DNA of 64,000 bases from a virus, in the IMG/VR virus record IMGVR_UViG_3300031857_013780, positions 1-64,000 of that record. The stretch is one strand, 5' to 3'. Both the position numbers and the translations under genes were made by a program. Position 1 is the stretch's first letter, and each line of letters begins with the position of its first letter. Below are positions 51,571 to 59,558 of the stretch, piece after piece. Under the pieces are notes generated by a model. It was not told the origin of the DNA, did not search any database, and saw only the letters and a list, made by a program, of their open reading frames with translations.

Positions 51571-51572
51571 TT

Positions 51573-52172
51573 ATGAGTTTTGAAAATGTAATAAAATTTG
51601 AAAATAAAATATCAGAGTTTTTTGGGTCTGCTTACGCAGTTGCGGTTGATAGTTGTACCCATGGTATTGAATTATGTTTAAGATATACAAAAGAAACTAA
51701 GATTAGTGTTCCAAAAAGAACTTATCTATCGGTACCTTTTCTTGCAGAAAAATTGGGGTTAGAAAGAAGTTGGAGCGATGAAGTTTGGGAAGATTACTAT
51801 ACTTTAAATTATGGTGAAAAAAAAATAATAGACGCGGCAGTACTTTGGAGGAAAGATTCCTACGTTCCTAATACATTTATGTGTATTAGTTTTCAATATC
51901 AAAAACACCTATCTTTAGGTAGGGGAGGGGTTATATTATTAGATAATGAACACGATTACACAAATCTAAAAAAAATGTCTTATGATGGTAGACTACCAAA
52001 TTTACCTTGGAGGGATCAAAACATTGACACTATTGGGTATCATTATTACATGACTCCAGAAATAGCACAACTAGGTTTAGATAAGTTAGATGAGGCAATA
52101 AACAAAGAACCTAGAAAATGGGTGCACACTGATTGGCCCGATTTGACAGAAATGAAAGTTTTTAAAAAATAA
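51573..52172 (+). CDS. Mini DegT/DnrJ-type aminotransferase-like protein
   Basis: A 199-residue protein resembling the N-terminal and PLP-binding part of DegT/DnrJ/EryC1 sugar aminotransferases, which are normally about 370-400 aa. It has ISEFFGSAYAVAVDSCTHG near 12-30, a ISVPKRTYLSVPFLAEKLGL segment, then CISFQYQKHLSLGRGGVILL (about 108-127) with the lysine that would bind PLP. The middle is shortened and the C-terminal domain is absent. It ends PDLTEMKVFKK with no sign of frameshift. It may work as a compact enzyme, as a partner for a host subunit, or be a non-catalytic remnant. It sits between the acetyltransferase and GDP-mannose dehydratase genes. Confidence 0.65.
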   Translation: MSFENVIKFENKISEFFGSAYAVAVDSCTHGIELCLRYTKETKISVPKRTYLSVPFLAEKLGLERSWSDEVWEDYYTLNYGEKKIIDAAVLWRKDSYVPNTFMCISFQYQKHLSLGRGGVILLDNEHDYTNLKKMSYDGRLPNLPWRDQNIDTIGYHYYMTPEIAQLGLDKLDEAINKEPRKWVHTDWPDLTEMKVFKK

Positions 52173-52179
52173 AAAAATT

Positions 52180-52356
52180 ATGTATGAATTGTGGCAAACT
52201 GTAGATGATTTTAACGTAACGTATCCTTTTTTTTTATTAGATAAAGGTGACTTTGATGAAATATATATTAAGTTTAAAAAAAATAAAAACACTGTAATAA
52301 CCGACAAAAAAGGAAAAATAATCAAATCACATATTGAAATTAAAAGTAATGAGTAA
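52180..52356 (+). CDS. Small 58-aa protein, coupled to gmd
   Basis: A 58-residue protein, MYELWQTVDDFNVTYPFFLL then DKGDFDEIYIKFKKNKN and a lysine-rich end. The gene starts 7 bases after the aminotransferase stop, and its last 8 bases overlap the start of the dehydratase gene (ATGAGTAA). The overlap, uninterrupted frame and codon use like its neighbours support that it is expressed. It is mainly beta in prediction with an acidic front and basic back. No function recognised. Confidence 0.5.
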   Translation: MYELWQTVDDFNVTYPFFLLDKGDFDEIYIKFKKNKNTVITDKKGKIIKSHIEIKSNE

Positions 52357-53332
52357 AAATAAAAAAGCATTTATAACAGGGATTGGTGGTCAAGATGGTA
52401 GTTACTTAGCCGAGTATTTACTTTCTTTAGGGTATGACGTTTATGGTATAGTAAGAAGAAATTCAACTCCCGAACATCAACAAACAAGATTAGACCCAAT
52501 AAAAAACAAATTAAAAATATTTTATGGAGATTTGTTGGACCAAGGAGGGATTGAGCGTTTATTGGACGATATACAACCAGACGAGATATATAATATCGCT
52601 GCACAATCGCATGTAAGAATTAGTTTTGATATACCTCAATTCACTGTTCAAACAAATTCTTTAGGTGTTTTGAACATTTTGGAAGCATATAGGAGATCTT
52701 GTCCTTCTGCTAAATTTTATCAAGCTAGTTCATCTGAAATGTTTGGTAATTCTGTAGATGATGATGGGTTTCAAAGAGAAACAACCCCTATGACTCCCGT
52801 TTCACCTTATGGTTGCTCAAAAGTATTTGGTTACAATATTGTTAGAAATTACAGGAATGCTTATAAATTACATGCGGTAAATGGAATATTATTCAATCAC
52901 GAATCACCAAGGAGAGGATCTAACTTTGTAACAAATAAAGTAGTTAAAGCTGCGGTTAAAATTAAATTAGGTTTACAAGATAAATTAGAATTGGGTAATA
53001 TGGACTCATATAGGGATTGGGGACATTCTAAAGATTATGTTAGAGCAATGCATATGATAATCAATAATTATAGTCCCGAAGACTTTGTTGTTTCTACAAT
53101 GCAAACACATTCGGTACGTGAAATGGTTGATTATGTTTTTACAAAACTAGAATTAGATTACAGAGAATATGTTGTACAAAACCCAAAACACATGAGACCA
53201 GAAGAACTAAAATATTTAAAGGGAGACTCAACAAAAATAAGAAAAACATTAGGATGGGAACCGGAATATACTTTTGAAATGTTAATGGATGAAATGGTTG
53301 AGTATTGGATGAATCATTATACAAAAAAATAA
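52349..53332 (+). CDS. gmd: GDP-mannose 4,6-dehydratase
   Basis: A 327-residue short-chain dehydrogenase of the GMD type, turning GDP-mannose into GDP-4-keto-6-deoxymannose. NADP-binding ITGIGGQDGSYLAEYLL is at 9-25, with IVRRNS downstream, then IYNIAAQSHVRISFD (about 81-95), SSSEMFG (about 128-134), and the catalytic Y-x-x-x-K in SPYGCSKVFG near 151-160. NHESPRRGSNFVT and RDWGHSKDYV are strong GMD signatures. I place the start at the ATG at 52349 (MSKNKKAF); an ATG five codons upstream lies inside the previous gene. Product sugars would be 6-deoxyhexoses or perosamine. Confidence 0.93.
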   Translation: MSKNKKAFITGIGGQDGSYLAEYLLSLGYDVYGIVRRNSTPEHQQTRLDPIKNKLKIFYGDLLDQGGIERLLDDIQPDEIYNIAAQSHVRISFDIPQFTVQTNSLGVLNILEAYRRSCPSAKFYQASSSEMFGNSVDDDGFQRETTPMTPVSPYGCSKVFGYNIVRNYRNAYKLHAVNGILFNHESPRRGSNFVTNKVVKAAVKIKLGLQDKLELGNMDSYRDWGHSKDYVRAMHMIINNYSPEDFVVSTMQTHSVREMVDYVFTKLELDYREYVVQNPKHMRPEELKYLKGDSTKIRKTLGWEPEYTFEMLMDEMVEYWMNHYTKK

Positions 53333-53351
53333 ATAATAAATTCAAATAAAA

Positions 53352-54275
53352 ATGGATAATAAAATTGGTTGGTTAGTTAACGATACTTTAACGTGTATAC
53401 CAAACACAAAGACATTTTGGCACGATTTGTTAGAATGGTTCCCTAACTTACAGGATAAATGTAATGGTTACACTGATTTTTCTGTACTTGCCGAAAAAAT
53501 AGAATCAATAAAAGATAGACCTGATTATATTATTAGAAATGGAACTTATTTTCGTAAGTTAAATATCGACGTACCCACTTTTTGTTTAATTCAAGATACA
53601 TATAATGACCCGGTACAGACAGAAGTAATAAACACATCAACGTGTGTTGTATTTGCATCTAAACAAACATACAATATCTATAAAGACAGAATTAATCCAA
53701 AAAACGTAAGGATAATTGAACAGTCATCTGATTTTGATTTTTTTAAACCGATTGAAGAACGTCATCCCGATGTTTTACCTAATTCAATAATTTTTATTGG
53801 TGACTCTTCACATGAAAAAAAAGGGTTTCATAGGGTATTAAATTTAATAGAATTATTACCTGAATTTAATTTTTGTTTAGTAATGAAGGATAATACAAGT
53901 ATAGAGGCAATACCAGAAAATAGTAGGAATAGGGTTCGTATTTTTAATAAGGTTGATAGGGGTACGGTCAGACTTTTAATTAATTCGTCAGTATGTGCGA
54001 TATGTACTTCAGGTAATGAGGAAGGGCATTTTGCAGGAATTGAAATTGGGGCGTGTAACATACCTATGGTGTCAAGACCTATGGGTTGTTACTTAGATAG
54101 AAAAGACGATAAGAGTTGGGGTTTAATTTCAAGTGATGAGGATTTCCCTGAGACCATAAGATATGTTGTTAATAATCTTAATTTATTTTCTCCACGTAAA
54201 TATTATTCTAAAGATTATACTTTAGATAGTTGTCGTAAAAAATGGACTAATTTAATAAATGAGTTTGTCAAATAA
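53352..54275 (+). CDS. GT-B glycosyltransferase (family 4-like)
   Basis: A 307-residue protein with IGWLVNDTLTCIPNTKTFWH at the start, a middle IIRNGTYFRKLNIDVPTFCL, and a second domain opening NSIIFIGDSSHEKKGFHRVL (about 143-162). The end has NEEGHFAGIEIGACNIPMVS (about 225-244), which is the E-x-x-x-x-x-E donor-binding loop with its final position for nucleotide sugar, followed by RPMGCY. It should use a nucleotide-sugar donor such as GDP- or UDP-sugar. It begins 19 bases after gmd and is followed by a fucosyltransferase-like gene. Confidence 0.78.
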   Translation: MDNKIGWLVNDTLTCIPNTKTFWHDLLEWFPNLQDKCNGYTDFSVLAEKIESIKDRPDYIIRNGTYFRKLNIDVPTFCLIQDTYNDPVQTEVINTSTCVVFASKQTYNIYKDRINPKNVRIIEQSSDFDFFKPIEERHPDVLPNSIIFIGDSSHEKKGFHRVLNLIELLPEFNFCLVMKDNTSIEAIPENSRNRVRIFNKVDRGTVRLLINSSVCAICTSGNEEGHFAGIEIGACNIPMVSRPMGCYLDRKDDKSWGLISSDEDFPETIRYVVNNLNLFSPRKYYSKDYTLDSCRKKWTNLINEFVK

Positions 54276-54284
54276 TTTATTAAT

Positions 54285-55133
54285 ATGAAATTTACAGTAG
54301 AGGTTTTATCTGGTCTGTGTAATGTTCTTAAATCATTTGTGACAGCATTAAGTATGACAGATGTTGGTAATACTAATATTTTACCTAAATATAATAATTG
54401 GTTTGACGCAAATTATACTGAAATTTTAGATGACTCTTTAATTTGCCACGGCGATCATGAATTTGGGGAATCTTTTGTTTCTGCTAGATTCCTTATTTTG
54501 AAATCAGAAGAAGCAGATCAACCAGACTTAATTAATGATGCAAAAAGTTTAGGGGACCACCCAAATATTAGAAACAAATCGTTATCACATTTATTTTCAA
54601 CACACTCCATAGATTGGTTTTATGATAGAAATCTTATATCCGATAAAGTGTATAAAAGAATACAAACAGGAATTAATAGAATCAAATGGAAAGATGAAGT
54701 TTTATCTGAGGTTGGCAGAGTTTCAAAAGATTTTGAATATCCGTTATTAACGGTACAAATACGAACTTGGACACATAGATTTGACCCGCCTAATTGCACA
54801 AGTATACGTGATGGGGTTGTAAGAGATTATAATTTTGAAACGTATAAAAACGCGATTGATGGTTTTCTACAAAATGAGAATCCTCCAAAAACAATTTTTT
54901 TGACTTCAGATTCTGATTCTGTGTTACAAACTTATATTGATTATTTTAAAAATTATAATGTAAACGTAGTAACATATACCCAACCAGATAATATTACTCA
55001 AATGCAGTACTCCGCAGCAAGCATGTTAATTGGGTCAAAGTGTGATATGTTAGTATGTAATCGTTTGAGTACATTCGCAGAATGTATTTGGTGGTTTGGT
55101 GAATGTAAAGCAAAAACAATACCGTTGTTTTAA
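54285..55133 (+). CDS. Fucosyltransferase-like (GT-B, NodZ/FUT8 type)
   Basis: A 282-residue protein. VEVLSGLCNVLKSFVTALSM near the start is the glycine-containing loop (S-G-L-x-N) seen in alpha-1,6- and O-fucosyltransferases. LLTVQIRTWTHRFDPP (about 152-167) is the H/Q-x-R-x-x-D-type GDP-binding motif, and IFLTSDSDSVLQTYI then STFAECIWWFGECKA complete the donor-binding site. The enzyme would use a GDP-sugar, such as GDP-fucose or a related 6-deoxyhexose made from the gmd product two genes upstream. The donor is inferred from family and context. Confidence 0.6.
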   Translation: MKFTVEVLSGLCNVLKSFVTALSMTDVGNTNILPKYNNWFDANYTEILDDSLICHGDHEFGESFVSARFLILKSEEADQPDLINDAKSLGDHPNIRNKSLSHLFSTHSIDWFYDRNLISDKVYKRIQTGINRIKWKDEVLSEVGRVSKDFEYPLLTVQIRTWTHRFDPPNCTSIRDGVVRDYNFETYKNAIDGFLQNENPPKTIFLTSDSDSVLQTYIDYFKNYNVNVVTYTQPDNITQMQYSAASMLIGSKCDMLVCNRLSTFAECIWWFGECKAKTIPLF

Positions 55134-55157
55134 AAAATAAATTAAAAAAAATATATT

Positions 55158-55685
55158 ATGGAAGATAAGTTAGGTTACCCCGGGTTTAAACACAACCATT
55201 CGGATTTTATTGCAGAACTAGTAAAACAAATAAATTGTAAAACATACTTAGAATTAGGTGTGTACGATGGTACCACAATGTCCTTAGTTTATCCACATGT
55301 AAAAAAATTAATTGGGGTCGATATTAAAGATGTTAGGAATTTTAAAGGGGGCGATTTTTACTTAGAAAGCACCGACAGTTTTTTTTCCCATTTCAATGAA
55401 ATTGTAGATGTTGTCTTTATTGATGCCGATCACAATTTCGAATCAGTAAAAAAAGATTTCGAAAATTCTATAAAGTTATTAAACAAATTCGGCATGATAA
55501 TTTTACATGACACTGACCCAATGGAAGAAATGTACTTGAATCCTAATTATTGTGGTGACTCATATAAAATGGATGAATGGATTAGAGAAAACTATACAGA
55601 TTTGGATATTATGACACTACCTTTAACACAAGCGGGTTTAACAATTGTAAAAAGAAAATCCGATAAAAGAATTAATAATTTTTAA
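55158..55685 (+). CDS. SAM-dependent methyltransferase (Methyltransf_24-like)
   Basis: A 175-residue class I methyltransferase. TYLELGVYDGTTMSLVYPHV (about 29-48) is the SAM-binding motif I, KKLIGVDIKDV the second strand with its acidic end, and DVVFIDADHNFESVKKDFEN (about 84-103) the central motif with a D-x-D-H often seen in glycan- or catechol-type transferases. GMIILHDTDPMEEMY follows. In this cluster it may methylate a sugar, as in O-methylated phage or capsular glycans. It begins 24 bases after the previous gene and ends at the next. Confidence 0.75.
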   Translation: MEDKLGYPGFKHNHSDFIAELVKQINCKTYLELGVYDGTTMSLVYPHVKKLIGVDIKDVRNFKGGDFYLESTDSFFSHFNEIVDVVFIDADHNFESVKKDFENSIKLLNKFGMIILHDTDPMEEMYLNPNYCGDSYKMDEWIRENYTDLDIMTLPLTQAGLTIVKRKSDKRINNF

Positions 55686-56648
55686 ATGAAAAAAGAAAAG
55701 GTATTAGTAGTAGGAGGATCGGGTTACATTGGCGGTTTAACCTGTGATTATTTAATAAGAGACGGTTTCGATGTTACTGTTTTTGATAATTTATTGTATG
55801 AGAATAGATTTTTAAAAGATATTAGTTTTATACATGGAGATATCAGAGATACTGAAAAAATTTATGAGGTCTCAAAAGATTTTGACGTAATAGTTTTGAT
55901 GGCAGCTTTGGTTGGTGATCCTGCATGTAGTGTTGACCCTACCTTAACCGAAGAAATCAATTTTAAATCCATAAAAAATTTTTGTGACGTAGTTTTACCA
56001 AATAAACATTTAGTGTTCATGTCAACCTGTTCTGTTTATGGCGCACAAGAAGGTCTTTTAAATGAAGAGAGCCCCACTAACCCACTGTCTTCTTACGCTT
56101 CAACAAAACTAGCTGCCGAAAAATATATTTTAGATAAGGGCGGAACCGTATTTAGGTTAGGTACTGTTTTTGGTTTAGGGGATACATACTCAAGGTTAAG
56201 AATGGATTTAGTTGTTAACGTGCTGACAATGAAAGCAGTAAAAGAAAATGAGATAACAATAAATGGTGGAGAACAATGGAGACCAATCATCGCAGTAAAA
56301 GATATTGCAGAATATGTTACAGAAGCATGTAAAGAAAAATATAGTGGTGTATTTGTTTTAGCAAAAGAAAATGTTATAATTAGAGAGTTAGGTGAAAAAG
56401 TTGCAAAACTAATACCAGGGACTAAAATAAACTATACAGAAATTTCTTTTCAAGATGCGAGAAATTATAGAGTTGATAACACAAAATCTTTGGTGACTTT
56501 TAAATACAAACCACAAGTAACTGTAGAAGATGAAGTAAAAAGAATGTTAGAGATGTTTAAAGAAAATAGGGTAAAAAACCCAGAAGATAAAGTTTACCAC
56601 AATGGTGCTTATTTAAAAAATAAAAAAGAAAAAAACGAAGTTATTTAA
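55686..56648 (+). CDS. NAD-dependent nucleotide-sugar epimerase/dehydratase
   Basis: A 320-residue extended short-chain dehydrogenase. VLVVGGSGYIGGLTCDYLI (6-24) is the NAD-binding loop, VTVFDNLLYENRFL the second strand, VIVLMAALVGDPACSVDPT (about 69-87) a typical substrate region, and SSYASTKLAAEKYIL has the catalytic Y-x-x-x-K near 137-141. FRLGTVFGLGDTYSRLRMDL and GGEQWRPIIAVKDIAEYV are characteristic of UDP-glucose or GDP/dTDP-sugar epimerases. It directly abuts the methyltransferase gene and overlaps the 3,5-epimerase-like gene by one base. The exact substrate is not set by the sequence. Confidence 0.82.
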   Translation: MKKEKVLVVGGSGYIGGLTCDYLIRDGFDVTVFDNLLYENRFLKDISFIHGDIRDTEKIYEVSKDFDVIVLMAALVGDPACSVDPTLTEEINFKSIKNFCDVVLPNKHLVFMSTCSVYGAQEGLLNEESPTNPLSSYASTKLAAEKYILDKGGTVFRLGTVFGLGDTYSRLRMDLVVNVLTMKAVKENEITINGGEQWRPIIAVKDIAEYVTEACKEKYSGVFVLAKENVIIRELGEKVAKLIPGTKINYTEISFQDARNYRVDNTKSLVTFKYKPQVTVEDEVKRMLEMFKENRVKNPEDKVYHNGAYLKNKKEKNEVI

Positions 56649-57064
56649 TGGAAACAAAAATATTAAATGGTGGGTTATCGGTAGACGATAGAGGTTCGGT
56701 TAGTTTTGTAAATGATTTTAACTTTAACGGAGTAAAAAGATTTTACCAAGTTGAAAATCACAGAAGGGGGTTCATAAGGGCATGGCACGGACACAAAAAT
56801 GAAGGTAAATACGTATATGTGACAAGTGGTTCGGCATTGATTGGTGTAGTAGATATGGAAACTGAAGAAATAAAAAAGTTTGTATTAAGTAGTAAAACAC
56901 CAAAAATACTATGGATACCACCAGGTAATTATAATGGGTTTAAATCATTAGAAGAAAATACAAAAATAATATTTTTTTCAACATCAACATTAGATGAAAG
57001 TTTAGGTGACGATATTAGACAAGAACACGACAAGTGGGATATATGGAATGAAGAATATAGATAA
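56648..57064 (+). CDS. RmlC-like sugar 3,5-epimerase / isomerase cupin
   Basis: A 138-residue cupin with VDDRGSVSFVNDFNFNGVKR near the start, FIRAWHGHKNEGKYVYVTSG (about 42-61) with the catalytic-site His of the RmlC-type, and ILWIPPGNYNGFKSLEENTK (about 87-106) with the PPG-x-x-[HN]-G-F pattern. In RmlC-type enzymes this pattern has a histidine where this protein has asparagine, so specificity may differ; WxcM- or FdtA-type ketoisomerases are alternatives. It starts in the stop of the epimerase gene (TAATG) and precedes a reductase, a natural epimerase-reductase pair. Confidence 0.7.
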   Translation: METKILNGGLSVDDRGSVSFVNDFNFNGVKRFYQVENHRRGFIRAWHGHKNEGKYVYVTSGSALIGVVDMETEEIKKFVLSSKTPKILWIPPGNYNGFKSLEENTKIIFFSTSTLDESLGDDIRQEHDKWDIWNEEYR

Positions 57065-57081
57065 AATATAAAATATAAAAT

Positions 57082-57906
57082 ATGAAAATTTTTGTTATTG
57101 GAAGTACTGGAATGTTAGGGAAATACGTGTCTACGTATTTGAATGATTATTATGAAGTGGTTGAAATTAATAGAAAAGATATAGATGCGTCTTTAATTAA
57201 AGAGTCTGAATTAAAGGCAAGGTTTCTACATTTAAAAATTAATGAGGGCGACGTAGTAATTAACTGTGCCGGCACAATAAAACCAAGAGTAGACCAATTA
57301 GGTGATTTAAATGCGGTGTTAGTAAACTCAGTATTCCCAAGAATTTTAGCGAATGTATGTGACTATTACAAAGTAAAAATGATCCATCCAACAACTGACT
57401 GTGTATATTCAGGTAACAAAGGTAGTTATTCTGAAAATGATAATTATGACGTTTATGATGTATATGGAATGTCTAAAGCACTTGGAGAACCAAAAAATTG
57501 TACAGTTATAAGAACATCGATTATAGGTGAAGAAGTAAATCAAGGCAGATCGCTTATAGAATGGGTTAAGTCTGAAAAAAATAAAACAGTTAATGGGTTT
57601 ACTAATCATTTTTGGAATGGTGTAACTTGTCTAGAATTTGCAAAAATTTGTAAAAAAATGATTGATGAAAATTTATTTTGGAATGGTACAAAACATTTAC
57701 ATTCAAATACGTTAAATAAAAAGGAATTAGTTGAATTAATAAGTAAATCATTTGAACTTAACGTTACTGTGGTTGAAAAACAAACTGAAAAAACTTGTGA
57801 TAGAAGTTTGTCTACAATATATGATGATATAAACAAATTTGATATACCTACATTAAAAGATCAACTTAACGAGTTAAAGGATTTTTCAATCAAACTTTAT
57901 AAATAA
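57082..57906 (+). CDS. RmlD-like nucleotide-sugar reductase
   Basis: A 274-residue reductase with IFVIGSTGMLGKYVSTYL (3-20) binding NAD(P)H, GDVVINCAGTIKPRVDQL near 55-72, MIHPTTDCVYSGNKGSY (about 97-113), and DVYGMSKALGEPK with the catalytic Y-x-x-x-K near 131. Together with the RmlC-like gene it resembles the last two steps of rhamnose-type biosynthesis: reduction of a 4-keto sugar after epimerisation. The donor could equally be the GDP-4-keto-6-deoxymannose from gmd. A 17-base AT repeat (TATAAAA units) separates it from the upstream gene. Confidence 0.75.
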   Translation: MKIFVIGSTGMLGKYVSTYLNDYYEVVEINRKDIDASLIKESELKARFLHLKINEGDVVINCAGTIKPRVDQLGDLNAVLVNSVFPRILANVCDYYKVKMIHPTTDCVYSGNKGSYSENDNYDVYDVYGMSKALGEPKNCTVIRTSIIGEEVNQGRSLIEWVKSEKNKTVNGFTNHFWNGVTCLEFAKICKKMIDENLFWNGTKHLHSNTLNKKELVELISKSFELNVTVVEKQTEKTCDRSLSTIYDDINKFDIPTLKDQLNELKDFSIKLYK

Positions 57907-57911
57907 AAACT

Positions 57912-58643
57912 ATGACAAGAAAAAAACAACCACAAACCGAAGAACAAGAATCCAAACCTTTTTCAAAAAAAGACTTTATAAATTCAATAGTAAAGAAAAA
58001 ACAAAAAAATAAGTTTTTAACTGAAAGTCAAGAACATTATTATAACCTCCTAAGAAACAATCAAATCACAATTTGTTCGGGACCAGCAGGTGTTGGTAAA
58101 TCCTACATCGCAATGAAAGCGGCGGTTGATTTATTAATGGACCCATCAAATGCATATGAAAAATTGGTTATTGTTAGGCCGGCAGTAGAAGCTGAAGAAA
58201 AACTTGGTTCATTACCTGGTAACTTAGAAGAAAAATTAGACCCTTACATTTTTCCATCTTATTATCTATTAAATAAAATTATAGGTAAGGAGGCAAGAGA
58301 AAAATTAAAAGATGCCGAAATTATTGAAGTATTTGCTTTAGCATACATGAGAGGTATGAATATAGATAATACAATTTTAATATTTGAAGAAGCTCAAAAC
58401 TCAAGCCCAAATCAAATGAAATTACTATTGACAAGAATAGGATTCAATAGTAAATTCTTTATATCAGGAGATATTGAACAAACTGACCGTTATAGGGACA
58501 AAAAACAATCAGGTCTTTATGACGCAATTAAAAAGTTTAATGATGTTCACGATATTGGTGTGTTTGAGTTTGGTGATGGAGATGTGGTAAGAAACCCTCT
58601 TATAAGTAAGTTATTAAAAAAATATGAAGAGAATAGGGATTGA
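57912..58643 (+). CDS. phoH: PhoH-like ATPase
   Basis: A 243-residue ATPase of the PhoH group. Walker A GPAGVGKS is at 57-64, preceded by a basic N-terminus, then LVIVRPAVEAEEKLGSLPGN (about 88-107) and EKLDPYIFPSYYLL. ILIFEEAQNSSPNQMKLLL (about 156-174) holds the Walker B and the E-A-Q-N signature, and SGDIEQTDR follows. PhoH-like proteins are common in phages and probably act as RNA-helicase or ribonucleolytic helpers, though their role is uncertain. It begins 5 bases after the reductase gene and overlaps the next gene by 20 bases. Confidence 0.85.
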   Translation: MTRKKQPQTEEQESKPFSKKDFINSIVKKKQKNKFLTESQEHYYNLLRNNQITICSGPAGVGKSYIAMKAAVDLLMDPSNAYEKLVIVRPAVEAEEKLGSLPGNLEEKLDPYIFPSYYLLNKIIGKEAREKLKDAEIIEVFALAYMRGMNIDNTILIFEEAQNSSPNQMKLLLTRIGFNSKFFISGDIEQTDRYRDKKQSGLYDAIKKFNDVHDIGVFEFGDGDVVRNPLISKLLKKYEENRD

Positions 58644-59274
58644 AATTAATGGTGTGTTAAGGGATACTATTGGCAAATTTACTCAGCTATATGAAAAACA
58701 TATGATTGAAGAAAAAAACGATGATAGTAAAACTTTTGAGTTAGATATGTCCGGAAATACCGAAGAAGTAATTTCTCCTGAAGAATTTGAATATAAAATT
58801 TTAAGTGACGTAACTTCCCTTAATTTAATGGAACACTTTAAATTTAATGGTGAAGATGAGTTATATTCTTTTATGTATGAAGATTTTGCAATGCAAATAT
58901 TTGGTCACGCAGGATCCACTGAAACATTTACTTTTAACGATCTTAATGAAATATATTTAAATTATAGAGATAATAATGAATTACTTATTGTGTCAGATGA
59001 AATGGGCAAATCAAAACCAGCATCTTTATTTTTTCTTTCAAAGTTTGGGTGTTTGTTAGAAAAAATAAAATTTTATTCAAATGTTACAATTAATTCAATG
59101 TGGAATGAAGTAGACATTTTACTTACGTCCAACCCTCAACTAATATTAGAAAAACCAAAAGATAAAATCGTAGTTAAATTTAATACGAATTATAATAAAA
59201 ATGTCAGTTGTGAATATGAAATAAACACATTGAAAGAATTTGACGAAACATTAAAAAAATTAAATATATGTTAG
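58624..59274 (+). CDS. HAD-like protein with altered active site
   Basis: A 216-residue protein. Its start RIGIEINGVLRDTIGKF resembles the first motif of HAD nucleotidases (h-h-h-D-h-D-G-[TV]-[LI]), but the two key aspartates are E7 and N9, so the usual chemistry is unlikely. ELLIVSDEMGKSKPASLFFL near 118-137 corresponds to motifs II and III, where the S/T and K are retained. This layout is recognisable in phage proteins that look like 5'-nucleotidases. It may be a regulatory or binding protein. The 20-base overlap with phoH indicates a coupled pair. Confidence 0.6.
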   Translation: MKRIGIEINGVLRDTIGKFTQLYEKHMIEEKNDDSKTFELDMSGNTEEVISPEEFEYKILSDVTSLNLMEHFKFNGEDELYSFMYEDFAMQIFGHAGSTETFTFNDLNEIYLNYRDNNELLIVSDEMGKSKPASLFFLSKFGCLLEKIKFYSNVTINSMWNEVDILLTSNPQLILEKPKDKIVVKFNTNYNKNVSCEYEINTLKEFDETLKKLNIC

Positions 59275-59555
59275 AATTTTTAGGAGAAAACTATTTCTTG
59301 GACATTAATGAACTAGAAAAGCAAGTAAGTTACGAAAAATCTGTTTTACCTTTAACCACGGGCGATACAGAATCTCCAGAACAACAAATAAGTGTAACAA
59401 GATTTGAAACCTTTAAAAGTTTGATAGAGGTTTTACTTACAGAACGTGAAGAGTTAGATGAAGATTTAGGTATACATGGGGCAAAAAACTTAACAATCCC
59501 ATTTAAAATCGCCTTCAACACTTTATTAATAAATAAAATACTTAAAAAGTTTTAA
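59268..59555 (+). CDS. Small hypothetical protein
   Basis: A 95-residue protein overlapping the HAD-like gene by 7 bases. It starts MLEFLGENYFLDINELEKQV and has SVTRFETFKSLIEVLLTERE (about 43-62), an acidic helix that looks like a dimer interface, and a final NTLLINKILKKF. It contains no catalytic motif I recognise. The overlap and the short gap of 3 bases to the next gene suggest it is co-translated with the HAD-like protein. Confidence 0.55.
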   Translation: MLEFLGENYFLDINELEKQVSYEKSVLPLTTGDTESPEQQISVTRFETFKSLIEVLLTEREELDEDLGIHGAKNLTIPFKIAFNTLLINKILKKF

Positions 59556-59558
59556 AAA

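Noticed and set aside
57061-57081. Three tandem ATAAAAT units upstream of the RmlD-like gene
   Set aside because: Short AT repeat, probably slippage in AT-rich DNA; not a convincing promoter or attachment site.
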